From an uncultured Eubacterium sp. (lineage in GTDB: Bacteria; Bacillota; Clostridia; Lachnospirales; Lachnospiraceae): 54,179 nucleotides of DNA. Shown here in pieces: positions 17,037 through 25,848 of the stretch (the first letter of the stretch is position 1; every line of letters begins with the position of its first letter). The notes beneath the pieces are model-generated. The model was given only the letters and a program-made list of their open reading frames with translations, was not told the origin of the DNA and ran no database searches. The DNA is taken from contig URQO01000007.1 in the NCBI GenBank assembly GCA_900550135.1, positions 1 to 54,179 of the forward strand. The letters are read 5' to 3'. The translations under genes were made by a program, and so were the position numbers.

Positions 17037-17636
17037 CTATACTGTAATTAAATCCTTTAAATTGTCATAAGTGGCATCACCTATTCCTGACACTTTCTTT
17101 ATATCTTCTATAGTGGAAAACTGACCATTTTCCTCTCTGTATGTTATAATTGCCGCTGCTTTTGATTCTCCAACACCGGGAAGTGTTGTCAGTGTCTCCT
17201 TTGTTGCAGTATTAATATCTATAAGGCCCGACTTTCCACTATCGTTCCTTGCCTCACTGATTTCACTATCTTTTTGGAATGAGTTTTTTGAGACACTCCT
17301 CTTGTATTCCCTCTTTGACATTACATGAATATTCTGACTGTCAACTACAGTCTCTGCAAGATTTAATGCTTCTTTTTTTGCATTTTTTGTCATACCACCT
17401 GCCATATCAACTACCTGATACAATCTGGAATTTTTTGATAATTTGTACACTCCGGGTTTCTTTACCTGACCGTTTATATACACTACTATCTGCCCTGTTT
17501 CCTGATTTTTCTCTACTGTGGTAACATCCTGTCTGTTTTGTGTCAATTCAATCAAATCATCATCTTTTTTGCATGCCATAAGACCAATGCACATAACTAT
17601 TATAACTGCAAATTTTAATATTTTATTGTTAAACAT
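17037..17636 (-). CDS. ComEA-like helix-hairpin-helix DNA-binding lipoprotein
   Basis: Likely extracellular DNA receptor for transformation, feeding DNA to ComEC. 199 residues: lipoprotein signal with lipobox GLMAC, an SLBB domain (IVVYINGQVKKPGVYKL), a polar linker, and a C-terminal pair of helix-hairpin-helix motifs (IDINTATKETLTTLPGVG and VSGIGDATYDNL). I use the ATG at 17636, five bases after AAAGGAG, rather than the longer frame from 17672. Lipid anchoring instead of a transmembrane helix differs from Bacillus ComEA. It starts the run leading to the regulator, kinase, GerMN, comEC and holA. Confidence 0.88.
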   Translation of the reverse strand: MFNNKILKFAVIIVMCIGLMACKKDDDLIELTQNRQDVTTVEKNQETGQIVVYINGQVKKPGVYKLSKNSRLYQVVDMAGGMTKNAKKEALNLAETVVDSQNIHVMSKREYKRSVSKNSFQKDSEISEARNDSGKSGLIDINTATKETLTTLPGVGESKAAAIITYREENGQFSTIEDIKKVSGIGDATYDNLKDLITV

Positions 17637-17743
17637 CCATTCTCCTTTCGGAGTTTCCCTATGAACGTTCACACTTAATTGTACAAAAATAAATTACACT
17701 TATCAACTGCAATTTTGAACATTTTTAAGATTATTTTTACCAT

Positions 17744-18172
17744 TTATTTGTGAAAAATAAATATTCCAACAATTGCTACCAAAGCCCCTATTACTTTTCT
17801 CCACTGAAAAGCAACTTTTTCCACTCCAAACAAACCAAATACTTCTATTAAATACGCAACAATTATTTGAGAGATTACTATTAACATAACTGCTTGAGCA
17901 GGTCCAAGAGCGTCCATACTTTTTATTACCGTTAATGTAATAAAGGCTCCTATAACCCCTCCAAGTAACATATACTTATTTTCTATATGAAACATTCCTG
18001 TAAAGTTTTGTTTTCCGGTAATAAACCATGCACCGATACACACAAAAAAGGCTGTAATCTGGACCCAGGAATTAGTTGCCCACATACTACTGCCTTTTGT
18101 AACTTCGGTGTTAAAAACACCTTGAACACTCATAAGTGCTCCTGATATTAAAGCTATTATAACTCCCCACAT
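17744..18172 (-). CDS. Small DMT-family transporter (DUF606/YdcZ type)
   Basis: Integral membrane protein of 142 residues with four or five hydrophobic helices and conserved family elements: the N-terminal ALISGALMSVQGVFN, a central WITGKQ-like turn and a C-terminal WRKVIGALVAIVGIF. This length matches the single-domain DUF606 branch of the drug/metabolite transporter superfamily, which often works as dimers. The substrate cannot be deduced. The gene stands alone between the ComEA-like gene and the PhoR-like kinase, with about 55-110 bases of spacer on either side. Confidence 0.82.
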   Translation of the reverse strand: MWGVIIALISGALMSVQGVFNTEVTKGSSMWATNSWVQITAFFVCIGAWFITGKQNFTGMFHIENKYMLLGGVIGAFITLTVIKSMDALGPAQAVMLIVISQIIVAYLIEVFGLFGVEKVAFQWRKVIGALVAIVGIFIFHK

Positions 18173-18228
18173 AATATCCTCCTACAAATCTTAATATCTA
18201 TAGGATTTACATATATTAGGAATTTATA

Positions 18229-19554
18229 CTATTTTTTAAATATAACAGAAATTGTAGTGCCTTCATTTGGCTGACTTTCTATAAGTATTTCTGCTTTGTG
18301 TTGCTCTGCAATATGTTTTACTATTGCAAGACCAAGTCCGGTACCTCCGGTCTTTTTAGATCTTGCCTTATCAACTCTGTAAAATCTTTCAAAAACCCTC
18401 TTCTGTTCTTTCTTTGGAATACCAATTCCATTATCTTTAACCTTTAGAGATATATTATTACCTTTTTGTGTTACTGAAACTTCAACTTTACCGTCTTTTT
18501 TATTGTATCTGATAGCATTATCACACAGGTTAAATATCACTTCCTGTATCATATCTTTATTTGCCTTAATAACACAATCATCTGACTTTTTATCAAAGGT
18601 TATTGTAACGCCATGCTTTGAAGCGTTCATCTGAAGCATGTTTACACAGTTTAAGGCCTCCTCTGTAAGATTTATATCAGTTGTTGACATTTCTCCATCC
18701 ATTACATCAAGTTCAGACAGTTCAATAATGTCATTTATTAAGGAAAGTAATCTAATAGAGCTTTTATGGATTTCTCCTGCAAATCTTTGAATATCATCTT
18801 CCTTTGCCATTCCTGTTTCAATAAGTTCAGCATATCCTGAAATTGAAGCAAGGGGTGTTTTTAATTCATGGGAAACATTTGCAGTAAAGTCCTGTCTTAA
18901 ATTGGCACTTTTCTTTAACGCTTTGTGCTGACTATGAATTTTGTCAAGAAAGGGTTTAATTTCAGCATATGTTTCTATCTCTGTATCTTCATCCAAGTTC
19001 TGTGCCAGATTTTCAATTGGTTCAACCAAACGTTTTGCAAGCATTTTTGACACAACAAAGCATACTACAATAGCAATCACGAACTCAAAAAACAATACAG
19101 GCAAAATCTTCATAAAGAACTGCCACATGCTTCCAACTTCTTTTGCCACACGAAGCACCTGACCGTTTTCCATTTTTTCAGCATAATAATAAGTTGTTTT
19201 ATCTAATGTATTGGATTTTCTTTCTGCATTACCTTCACCTGTTTTTAAGGCCTGTTTTATTTCAGGTCTGTTTACATGGTTATCCATTGTTCCAATATCT
19301 GCATTACTATCATATTTTACTTCACCGTCTTTATCAATTACAGTTATTCGAAGATTGTCAATTTTAGGATCAAATCCTTTTTCTACATAATCAAGTACAG
19401 CCTCTGTTGTTTTTAAAATATGTACATGAGTCTTCAAATCCTCCATAACCTGTTCACTGAAAAGGTTGTAGAACATAGCCACTGTTACTGTCATTGTAAT
19501 AAGCATCATTACAACTGATACTAGTGTCATTCTTAAATATAATTTTCTTTTCAT
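18229..19554 (-). CDS. Sensor histidine kinase, PhoR-like
   Basis: Membrane kinase paired with the regulator at 19630-20313. 441 residues: transmembrane helix 1 (about 8-30), an extracellular domain of about 110 residues, transmembrane helix 2 (about 145-167), a short HAMP-like linker, HisKA with VSHELKTPLAS, and a HATPase with NLCDNAIRYN, DNGIGI, FERFYRVD and GGTGLGLAIV. AAGGGAG lies six bases before the ATG. Its neighbour on the other side of the regulator is a Na/phosphate cotransporter, so phosphate-starvation sensing is the best inference. Confidence 0.9.
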   Translation of the reverse strand: MKRKLYLRMTLVSVVMMLITMTVTVAMFYNLFSEQVMEDLKTHVHILKTTEAVLDYVEKGFDPKIDNLRITVIDKDGEVKYDSNADIGTMDNHVNRPEIKQALKTGEGNAERKSNTLDKTTYYYAEKMENGQVLRVAKEVGSMWQFFMKILPVLFFEFVIAIVVCFVVSKMLAKRLVEPIENLAQNLDEDTEIETYAEIKPFLDKIHSQHKALKKSANLRQDFTANVSHELKTPLASISGYAELIETGMAKEDDIQRFAGEIHKSSIRLLSLINDIIELSELDVMDGEMSTTDINLTEEALNCVNMLQMNASKHGVTITFDKKSDDCVIKANKDMIQEVIFNLCDNAIRYNKKDGKVEVSVTQKGNNISLKVKDNGIGIPKKEQKRVFERFYRVDKARSKKTGGTGLGLAIVKHIAEQHKAEILIESQPNEGTTISVIFKK

Positions 19555-19629
19555 TATTGTCTCCCTTGAAGGTTTACCTGAACCTTTTTGACTCAGTTTC
19601 TGTTATTTACCACTACCAGGTTACTCAGA

Positions 19630-20313
19630 TTACTTTTCTTTTTTGTAATTTATTGTGTAACCTACATTTCTTACAGTTTGAATAAGTGCCCCCTTTTCTC
19701 CTAGCTTTTTTCTCAGAGTTTTTATGTGCATATCAAGGGTTCTTGATTCTCCCTCATAATCTATTCCCCATACTCTGTCAAGAATCTTTCCTCTTTGAAG
19801 AACAATTCCTGAATTTTTCATAAGGTATTTTAAAAGTTCAAACTCCTTGTATGTCAAATCCACTGCATGACCGTCAACTGTTACCTGATGTTTTGCATCA
19901 TTTAATGTAATGCCCTCAAATTTAATAGTAGTCTCAACGTTAAGATTTGCCCTTCTAAGCATTGCCTTTACCCTTGAAATAAGTTCCATTACACCAAATG
20001 GTTTTGTCATATAATCGTCAGCCCCCTGATCTAATCCTTTAACTTTGTCCATCTCAGATGTTTTGGCTGTAACCATAATAACAGGTATAGTTGCTGTTTC
20101 AGGATGTTCTCTTAAATCGCTAACTAATGAGAGCCCGTCTCTGTCAGGTAACATTATATCCATAAGAATAAGATCAGGATATTTACTTTCCATCTTTTTT
20201 TCAAAGTCTTTTGCGTTCGAAAAAGTGTTTACTTCATATCCTACATTTTTTAGTGCAAACTCTTCTATTTCAGCTATATTTTTATCATCTTCCACAATGT
20301 AAATCTTTTGCAT
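19630..20313 (-). CDS. PhoB-like response regulator
   Basis: OmpR-family transcription factor of 227 residues: receiver with acidic ED-D pocket, phospho-acceptor D52 (LMDIMLP), MVTAK and TKPFG switch residues, and a winged-helix DNA-binding domain (about 130-227) with RTLDMHIKTLRKKLG and VRNVGYTI. AGGAGG lies five bases before the ATG. It sits between the Na/Pi cotransporter and its cognate kinase. Two TTTACA direct repeats 11 bp apart upstream of the transporter match the Bacillus PhoP box pattern and are its likely target. Confidence 0.91.
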   Translation of the reverse strand: MQKIYIVEDDKNIAEIEEFALKNVGYEVNTFSNAKDFEKKMESKYPDLILMDIMLPDRDGLSLVSDLREHPETATIPVIMVTAKTSEMDKVKGLDQGADDYMTKPFGVMELISRVKAMLRRANLNVETTIKFEGITLNDAKHQVTVDGHAVDLTYKEFELLKYLMKNSGIVLQRGKILDRVWGIDYEGESRTLDMHIKTLRKKLGEKGALIQTVRNVGYTINYKKEK

Positions 20314-20333
20314 CTGTTCCTCCTATACAGAAA

Positions 20334-20361
20334 AATGAGCATGTTTCCACGCTCATTTTGT
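20334..20361 (-). terminator. Terminator of the Na/phosphate cotransporter gene
   Basis: A perfect 9-bp stem, AAAATGAGC with GCTCATTTT, with a 10-base loop and a U tail on the minus strand, lies just after the cotransporter stop and ahead of the response regulator. It separates the transporter from the two-component genes or attenuates read-through. Confidence 0.75.
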
Positions 20362-20365
20362 CTAA

Positions 20366-22012
20366 TTATTTTTTCTCCGGTAAAATAGAGAAAGCAATAT
20401 TCACAGCGTGATCAGCTATTCTTTCATAGCCAATAACCAAATCTGTAAACACTAAACCTGACTCAATAGAACACTGTCCCTGTGCCATACGTTTTACATG
20501 ACCTTCCTGGCAATCTATCTTCATCTGGTCAATAATATCTTCTAATCTATTTACTTCTTCAAAACCTGACTGGTCTTCATTTACGAACACCTCTATAGCC
20601 TTGTCATATATAGCAATAACCTTATCATACATTTCAGTCATTTCCGCACGACCCTGAGCCGAAAATTCCATTCTCTGGTTTTTCTCTTTTAATGCATCAT
20701 CCATAATATTTACAGCATGATCACCAATACGCTCAACGTCAATAACTGCATGGAACAATCCGCCTAGTCTTTCTCTATCCTTTAACGGAAGTCCATATCT
20801 GTTGGCATTAACCATATATTCTGTAATTCTATGGCTTAAAAAGTCAATATATTTTTCTCTTTTATAAACTTCTTTTGAAGTGGAATATTCTTTGCGAATC
20901 AACGCATCTGACGCTTCTTTTAAATTAATCTTTACCATATCAGCCATACGTTGAATTTCCTGTACAACCCCAACTACAACCGTAGTGGGATTAGCAACAC
21001 CTGACTCATTGATATACTTTAATACCATCTCATCTGCATCCTGCTCTTCGCCATATTTGGCATGTATAACCTTTCTTGAAAGCTTAACAAGAAGATTAGA
21101 ACAAGGTAAAAGTATAACGCACTGAAATACCTTAAATATAGTATCTGCGTTGGCAACGAAACGTTTATCTGTACCACTAATTGTTCCAATTGCATTTACA
21201 ATAGGTGTTGCCGCAAATATCAACACAATTCCTATTACCACAAGTCCTATTACATTAAACATAACATGGACAAATGCGGTACGTTTTGCATTTCTGTTTG
21301 CATTCATTGATGCCATAACAGCCGGCATACATGATCCGATATTTGCACCTAATATAAAATACAAACATGCCAGATAGTCTGTCTGACCTGACTGATTTAC
21401 GATAATACCTGAGCCTGCAAGAAGTACAAGAACACTGACTGTAACAGATGAACTTTGTACTACTGACGTAAAAATAAGTCCTACTAAAATTGCAATAATC
21501 GGATTGCTCAAATATGAAAATAAATTCATAAGTTCCGGAATATCCTTAATTCCATGAAGGGCATCAGTCATAAAGTTGATTCCTAAGAATAATGCACCAA
21601 ATCCAAAAATTACAGCAGCAATCTTTTTAAGCATAGGTTTTTTACAAAAAGACAGGATAGCAGCTCCTATGAAAATAATAAAAGGTGCTACCGCTGTAAG
21701 CTTTAATGACACAAGCTGTGATGTAATAGTTGTACCGATATTGGCACCAAATGTAATACCTACAGATTGCTCTAATGTCATAATTCCTGCATTTACAAAA
21801 CCAACTTCCATAACAGTTGTTGCTCCTGATGATTGAATAAATGCAGTAAATAATGCACCACATACTACAGCAATATATTTATTCTTTGTACATCTGTTTA
21901 AGATTCCTCTTAACTTTCCTCCTGCTGCAGACTGAAGACTGTCGCTCATATATTTCATTCCAAATAAAAACAGCGCAAGTCCACTTAGTAATTGGGTAAT
22001 TAATAAATACAT
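20366..22012 (-). CDS. Na/phosphate cotransporter with PhoU-like domain
   Basis: Sodium-coupled phosphate transporter of the NptA/YjbB family, 548 residues. The membrane part has about eight or nine helices and the two inverted substrate motifs FIQSSGATT (about 60-68) and VVQSSSVTV (about 184-192). A C-terminal helical PhoU-like domain (about 345-548) has the repeated IGDHAVNI / IADHAVNI elements. GGGAGAG precedes the ATG. An 11-bp-spaced TTTACA repeat about 100 bases upstream and the adjacent PhoB/PhoR-like genes point to induction by phosphate limitation. Confidence 0.92.
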   Translation of the reverse strand: MYLLITQLLSGLALFLFGMKYMSDSLQSAAGGKLRGILNRCTKNKYIAVVCGALFTAFIQSSGATTVMEVGFVNAGIMTLEQSVGITFGANIGTTITSQLVSLKLTAVAPFIIFIGAAILSFCKKPMLKKIAAVIFGFGALFLGINFMTDALHGIKDIPELMNLFSYLSNPIIAILVGLIFTSVVQSSSVTVSVLVLLAGSGIIVNQSGQTDYLACLYFILGANIGSCMPAVMASMNANRNAKRTAFVHVMFNVIGLVVIGIVLIFAATPIVNAIGTISGTDKRFVANADTIFKVFQCVILLPCSNLLVKLSRKVIHAKYGEEQDADEMVLKYINESGVANPTTVVVGVVQEIQRMADMVKINLKEASDALIRKEYSTSKEVYKREKYIDFLSHRITEYMVNANRYGLPLKDRERLGGLFHAVIDVERIGDHAVNIMDDALKEKNQRMEFSAQGRAEMTEMYDKVIAIYDKAIEVFVNEDQSGFEEVNRLEDIIDQMKIDCQEGHVKRMAQGQCSIESGLVFTDLVIGYERIADHAVNIAFSILPEKK

Positions 22013-22104
22013 GTTTTCTCTCCCATAAATCTTATTATTAGAACCTTTGGTCCGTTAAATTTCATAAGTTTATAAGTTTTCCGTAAAACACCTTAACAAT
22101 CAAA

Positions 22105-22121
22105 TGTAAAGTCTATGTAAA
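22105..22121 (-). promoter_or_regulatory. Pho-box-like direct repeat upstream of the Na/Pi transporter
   Basis: On the minus strand TTTACA occurs twice exactly 11 bp apart (22116-22121 and 22105-22110), the spacing of PhoP boxes in Bacillus (TTAACA-like hexamers every 11 bp). TTAACA-like words flank it on the opposite strand at 22093-22098 and 22125-22130. The 22122-22197 remainder is AT-rich. Confidence 0.55.
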
Positions 22122-22197
22122 ATCTTAACATAAATTTTACTAAAATCAATATTTTTTAAAAGTTAATATTTTTTACTTTATAAAAACTGTATTTTTA

Positions 22198-23379
22198 TTA
22201 TAAGCATGTACGTAAAATATTAATCATTTCATCAACATTTTCCTTAGTAATTATAAGGGGGGGAAGCATTCTCAGTACATTACCGCCTGCCGAAATAACA
22301 AGTAAACCTTTTTCAATGGCCTTTGTAATAACTTCTCCTACAGGGTTCTTTAAAACAAGTCCCTGCATCATTCCTTTTCCACGTCTTTCTAAAACATTGT
22401 CACATTCTTTTACAAGATTATCCAACTGTTCTTCTAAATATTTTCCAACAGTATTTACATTGTCAAGTATATTTTCTTTTTCATATATATTAAGTACAGC
22501 TTCTACTGCTGCTGTTGCAAATGGATTTCCGCCGTAAGTTGTACCATGGTCTCCCGGAACTAATGAATCACAGCATTTTTCTCCTGCAATAAATGCTCCA
22601 ACAGGTACACCACATCCAAGTCCTTTGGCACTTGTAATAATATCAGGTACTACGTCATAATTTTGGAATGCAAACATTTTTCCTGTACGCCCCATTCCAC
22701 ACTGTACCTCATCGCAAATCATAATAATATCTTTTTGATCACAGATTTTTCTGATGCCTTCAATAAAATCTTTTTCTGCCGGATATATTCCACCTTCACC
22801 CTGTAAAGGTTCAAGAATTATGGCACATGTTTTGTCATTTACCAATGCTTTTACACTGTCTAAGTCATTATATTCAGCAAATTTTATTCCACCAATCATT
22901 GGTCCAAAAGGCTTTTGATAATGCTCGTTTCCTGTTAATGCCAAAGAGCCCATTGTTCTTCCATGAAAAGAATGATTCATAGCTATAATTTCATGATCTG
23001 ATGTGCCGTCTCTGTCGTAAGCATATCTTTTTGCCATCTTAAGAGCACCTTCAATAGCTTCTGCCCCACTATTTGTAAAGAAAACCTTTTTAAGTCCTGC
23101 TGCCTTTACAAGTTTTTCAGCTGCCTTTACTGACGGTATATTATAAAAAAGATTTGAAGTGTGAGTCAGTTTATCAATTTGACTTTTTAAAGTCTCTGTA
23201 TACTCTTTGTTGCCATATCCCAAACTGCACACACCAATTCCTGATGCAAAATCAAGGTACTTTTTGCCATTTACATCATAAAGATAAACACCTTCACCTT
23301 TTTCAAGTACAACCTTAAACCTGTTGTACGTATGTACAAAATATTCATCTCCAATATTCATATATTCTAAATCAGTCAT
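22198..23379 (-). CDS. argD: Acetylornithine aminotransferase
   Basis: PLP enzyme converting N-acetylglutamate semialdehyde to N-acetylornithine in arginine synthesis. 393 residues of the class III aminotransferase type: FASGIGVCSLGY near the N-terminus, the PLP-phosphate loop FFTNSGAEA, the HGRTMGSLALTG motif, the cofactor Asp in MICDEVQCGMGRTG, and the Schiff-base lysine in ITSAKGLGCGVP (about 246). Its ribosome binding site GGAGG lies within the end of argB, three bases away, so it is the last gene of argC-argJ-argB-argD. Confidence 0.95.
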   Translation of the reverse strand: MTDLEYMNIGDEYFVHTYNRFKVVLEKGEGVYLYDVNGKKYLDFASGIGVCSLGYGNKEYTETLKSQIDKLTHTSNLFYNIPSVKAAEKLVKAAGLKKVFFTNSGAEAIEGALKMAKRYAYDRDGTSDHEIIAMNHSFHGRTMGSLALTGNEHYQKPFGPMIGGIKFAEYNDLDSVKALVNDKTCAIILEPLQGEGGIYPAEKDFIEGIRKICDQKDIIMICDEVQCGMGRTGKMFAFQNYDVVPDIITSAKGLGCGVPVGAFIAGEKCCDSLVPGDHGTTYGGNPFATAAVEAVLNIYEKENILDNVNTVGKYLEEQLDNLVKECDNVLERRGKGMMQGLVLKNPVGEVITKAIEKGLLVISAGGNVLRMLPPLIITKENVDEMINILRTCL

Positions 23380-23382
23380 TGT

Positions 23383-24303
23383 TTACTTTTCCTCCATATA
23401 AAACTTTTCCTGCTCATCGCCTAAAATGGCTGTTCCAATACCTTTGTTTGTAAATATCTCAAGCAAAATACTATGTGGAATACGTCCATCCAAAATATGT
23501 ACTCTTGAAACGCCATTTTCAATTGCAGTCATACAGTTTCTAATTTTAGGAAGCATACCTCCTGCAATAATTCCTTTGTCAATTAATTCCTGTGCCTCTT
23601 TTACTGTCATCTCAGATATTACTGAACTTGTGTCATTTATGTCCATGTAAACACCTTCAGTATCAGTTAAAAACGCCAGTTTTTCCGCCTTAATTGCCTG
23701 TGCAATGGCACTCGCCGCATCGTCTGCATTTATGTTATATCCATGAAAATCTTCATCTAATCCTATTGGACAAACTATAGGAAGAAAGTCTTTTTCAAGC
23801 AAATCTTCCAAAATAGATGTGTTAACTTCTGTAACCTCACCTACATATCCAATGTCTTCTCCCTCAGATAATTTCTTTTTAACTTTCAACAATTTTCCAT
23901 CTTTACCACTAATACCAATTGCCCTAACACCAAGTTTTTCCACAATCTGTACAAGCTTTTTATTTACACTGTTTAATACCATCTCAGCTGCATCTAATGT
24001 TTCTTCATCAGTTACTCTAAGTCCATTTATAAACTGTGTTTTCATTCCCAGTCTGTCAATATGTCTGCTAATTGCCTTTCCACCACCATGTACAATAATC
24101 GGTTTAAATCCTACCAGTTTTAAAAGTGTAATGTCCGTTATAACGCTTTCCATAAAGTCTTCGTCAAGCATTGCACTTCCACCGTATTTCACAACGATTA
24201 TCTTTCTGTTAAATCTTTGAATATAAGGTAATGCCTCTATTAAAACATCTCCTTTTTCAATCCATTTTTCCATGTGTAAGTTTTTTTGACCTTTCATCAA
24301 CAT
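23383..24303 (-). CDS. argB: Acetylglutamate kinase
   Basis: Phosphorylates N-acetylglutamate, usually the feedback-controlled step. 306 residues of the amino-acid-kinase fold: VVKYGGSAM at about 38-46 (phosphate binding), IIVHGGGKAISRH for substrate binding, NADDAASAIA, and a lysine in the ATP site near MLPKIRNC. GAGGA lies seven bases before the ATG at 24303. The N-terminal stretch before the kinase core (about 30 residues) resembles the extension linked to arginine-sensitive hexameric forms, but that is inference. Confidence 0.95.
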   Translation of the reverse strand: MLMKGQKNLHMEKWIEKGDVLIEALPYIQRFNRKIIVVKYGGSAMLDEDFMESVITDITLLKLVGFKPIIVHGGGKAISRHIDRLGMKTQFINGLRVTDEETLDAAEMVLNSVNKKLVQIVEKLGVRAIGISGKDGKLLKVKKKLSEGEDIGYVGEVTEVNTSILEDLLEKDFLPIVCPIGLDEDFHGYNINADDAASAIAQAIKAEKLAFLTDTEGVYMDINDTSSVISEMTVKEAQELIDKGIIAGGMLPKIRNCMTAIENGVSRVHILDGRIPHSILLEIFTNKGIGTAILGDEQEKFYMEEK

Positions 24304-24393
24304 ATTTCTATCCTCGATTCTTTTTTGTGTAATTGTTCTTATGAACTTTTTTAGATATTGTATTTATGAGTAAACTCTATGCTTGTTTATATT

Positions 24394-25623
24394 TTAACTT
24401 CTGTAATCTGCATTAATGCTTACATATTCATGTGTCAAATCGCATCCCCATGCAGTTGCATTGCTATCTCCCATCTTCATATCACAGATGGCTGTCACTT
24501 CATTTTCCGACAATATTTCTGTAGCCTTTTCTTCACTGTAATCTGTAGCCATTCCATTTTCTACTATTTTTAATTTGCCGGCCCTGCTTTCAAAATAAAT
24601 ATCTACCTTTTCAGGTTCAATCTTTGCCTTAGCATATCCTAACGCACAAAGTATTCTTCCCCAGTTTGCATCGTGTCCATATATTGCTGCTTTTGTAAGA
24701 CTTGATGTAATTACTGATTTGGCAAGAGTTACAGCACTTTCCTTTGACTTGGCATTAAGAATTTTTACTTCAAATAATACTGTGGCACCTTCTCCATCAC
24801 CAGCGATTTTCTTTGATAAAAATACATTTATGCTATGAAGAGCTTCTTTAAACAAATCATAATCTTTATTTTTTTCTGTAATCTTTTCATTTCCTGCCAT
24901 TCCATTTGCAAGAAGTAATACCGTGTCATTTGTTGATGTATCACCATCCACGGAAACCATGTTAAATGTATCCTTTATATCTTCCTTTAATGCTTCTGTA
25001 AGAAGTTCCTTTGAAATATTTATGTCAGTTGTAATAAATCCAAGCATTGTGCACATATTGGGATGAATCATTCCTGAACCTTTACACATGCCACCAATAG
25101 TACATGTTTTCCCACCGATTTCTACCTGATATGCAATCTCTTTTGGAACTGTATCTGTAGTCATTATGGCAAGGGCTGCATTGTGTCCACCTTCTATGCC
25201 ATCCTTAAGTTTTGGTATCAGCATGTCCACTCCCTTTGTAATTTTGTCCATTGGAAGTTGTGCGCCAATAACTCCTGTTGATGCTACAAGAACCTGATTT
25301 GTTTTTATGTTTAATCCGTCAGCTGCTGCTTTTGCCATCTGTTCACAGTAGTCCATGCCTTCTTTTCCTGTACATGCATTTGCCACACCACTGTTACATA
25401 TTACTGCGTGAACGCTGTCTGAGTTTTCTACTATATTCATGTCCCATTTTACAGGTGCTGCTTTTACCTGATTGGTTGTAAATGTTCCGGCTGATACACA
25501 TGGTTCTTTGCTATAAATCATTGCCATGTCTTTTTTGTCCGGGTTTCCTTCTTTTATTCCTACGCGCAGTCCGTATGCACTAAAACCTTTTGCAGCTGTT
25601 ACGCCACCATCTATTTTGTTCAT
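24394..25623 (-). CDS. argJ: Bifunctional glutamate N-acetyltransferase / ornithine acetyltransferase
   Basis: Recycles the acetyl group from N-acetylornithine to glutamate. 409 residues, normal for ArgJ. The precursor self-cleaves at a conserved Thr, seen here in KGSGMIHPNMCTMLGF (about 185-200), where the usual MAT is MCT. Further signatures are the N-terminal GVTAAKGFSAYGLRVG and SVDGDTSTNDTV; the C-terminus ends ADYRS as in the family. AGGAGG precedes the ATG. It is separated from argC by a 225-base insertion of hairpin-forming DNA, unusual for an arginine operon. Confidence 0.96.
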   Translation of the reverse strand: MNKIDGGVTAAKGFSAYGLRVGIKEGNPDKKDMAMIYSKEPCVSAGTFTTNQVKAAPVKWDMNIVENSDSVHAVICNSGVANACTGKEGMDYCEQMAKAAADGLNIKTNQVLVASTGVIGAQLPMDKITKGVDMLIPKLKDGIEGGHNAALAIMTTDTVPKEIAYQVEIGGKTCTIGGMCKGSGMIHPNMCTMLGFITTDINISKELLTEALKEDIKDTFNMVSVDGDTSTNDTVLLLANGMAGNEKITEKNKDYDLFKEALHSINVFLSKKIAGDGEGATVLFEVKILNAKSKESAVTLAKSVITSSLTKAAIYGHDANWGRILCALGYAKAKIEPEKVDIYFESRAGKLKIVENGMATDYSEEKATEILSENEVTAICDMKMGDSNATAWGCDLTHEYVSINADYRS

Positions 25624-25714
25624 ATTTTCCTCCTATATTCAGCTCGATTTCAGCTACTTCGTAGCTTTCATCTCGCTGTGGTTGTATTTGTGATTATAAG
25701 TAAAACGCCATTCT

Positions 25715-25845
25715 TACCCCATGGTTTCAACGAAACCATGGGGTACACGGCTAACGCCGTGTTCTCTCCAATACAGGAAAGCATTCGCTTGCAAGCCAGC
25801 TTGCAGCGTCTGTTTTCCTGTATTGGAAGACTGGCTTTAGTCTTG
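25715..25845. repeat. Multi-hairpin repeat element between argC and argJ
   Basis: Consecutive palindromes fill this spacer: a 14-bp perfect stem with a 3-base loop (25715-25728, 25732-25745), ACACGGC/GCCGTGT (25745-25751, 25756-25762), a 13-bp stem (25768-25780, 25814-25826) enclosing the self-complementary GCTTGCAAGC, and AGACT/AGTCT (about 25828-25843). Small open frames cross it on both strands but lack ribosome binding sites. It looks like a dispersed palindromic element (MITE- or REP-like) inserted in the operon, or a processing site in the arg mRNA. Confidence 0.6.
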
Positions 25846-25848
25846 TTT

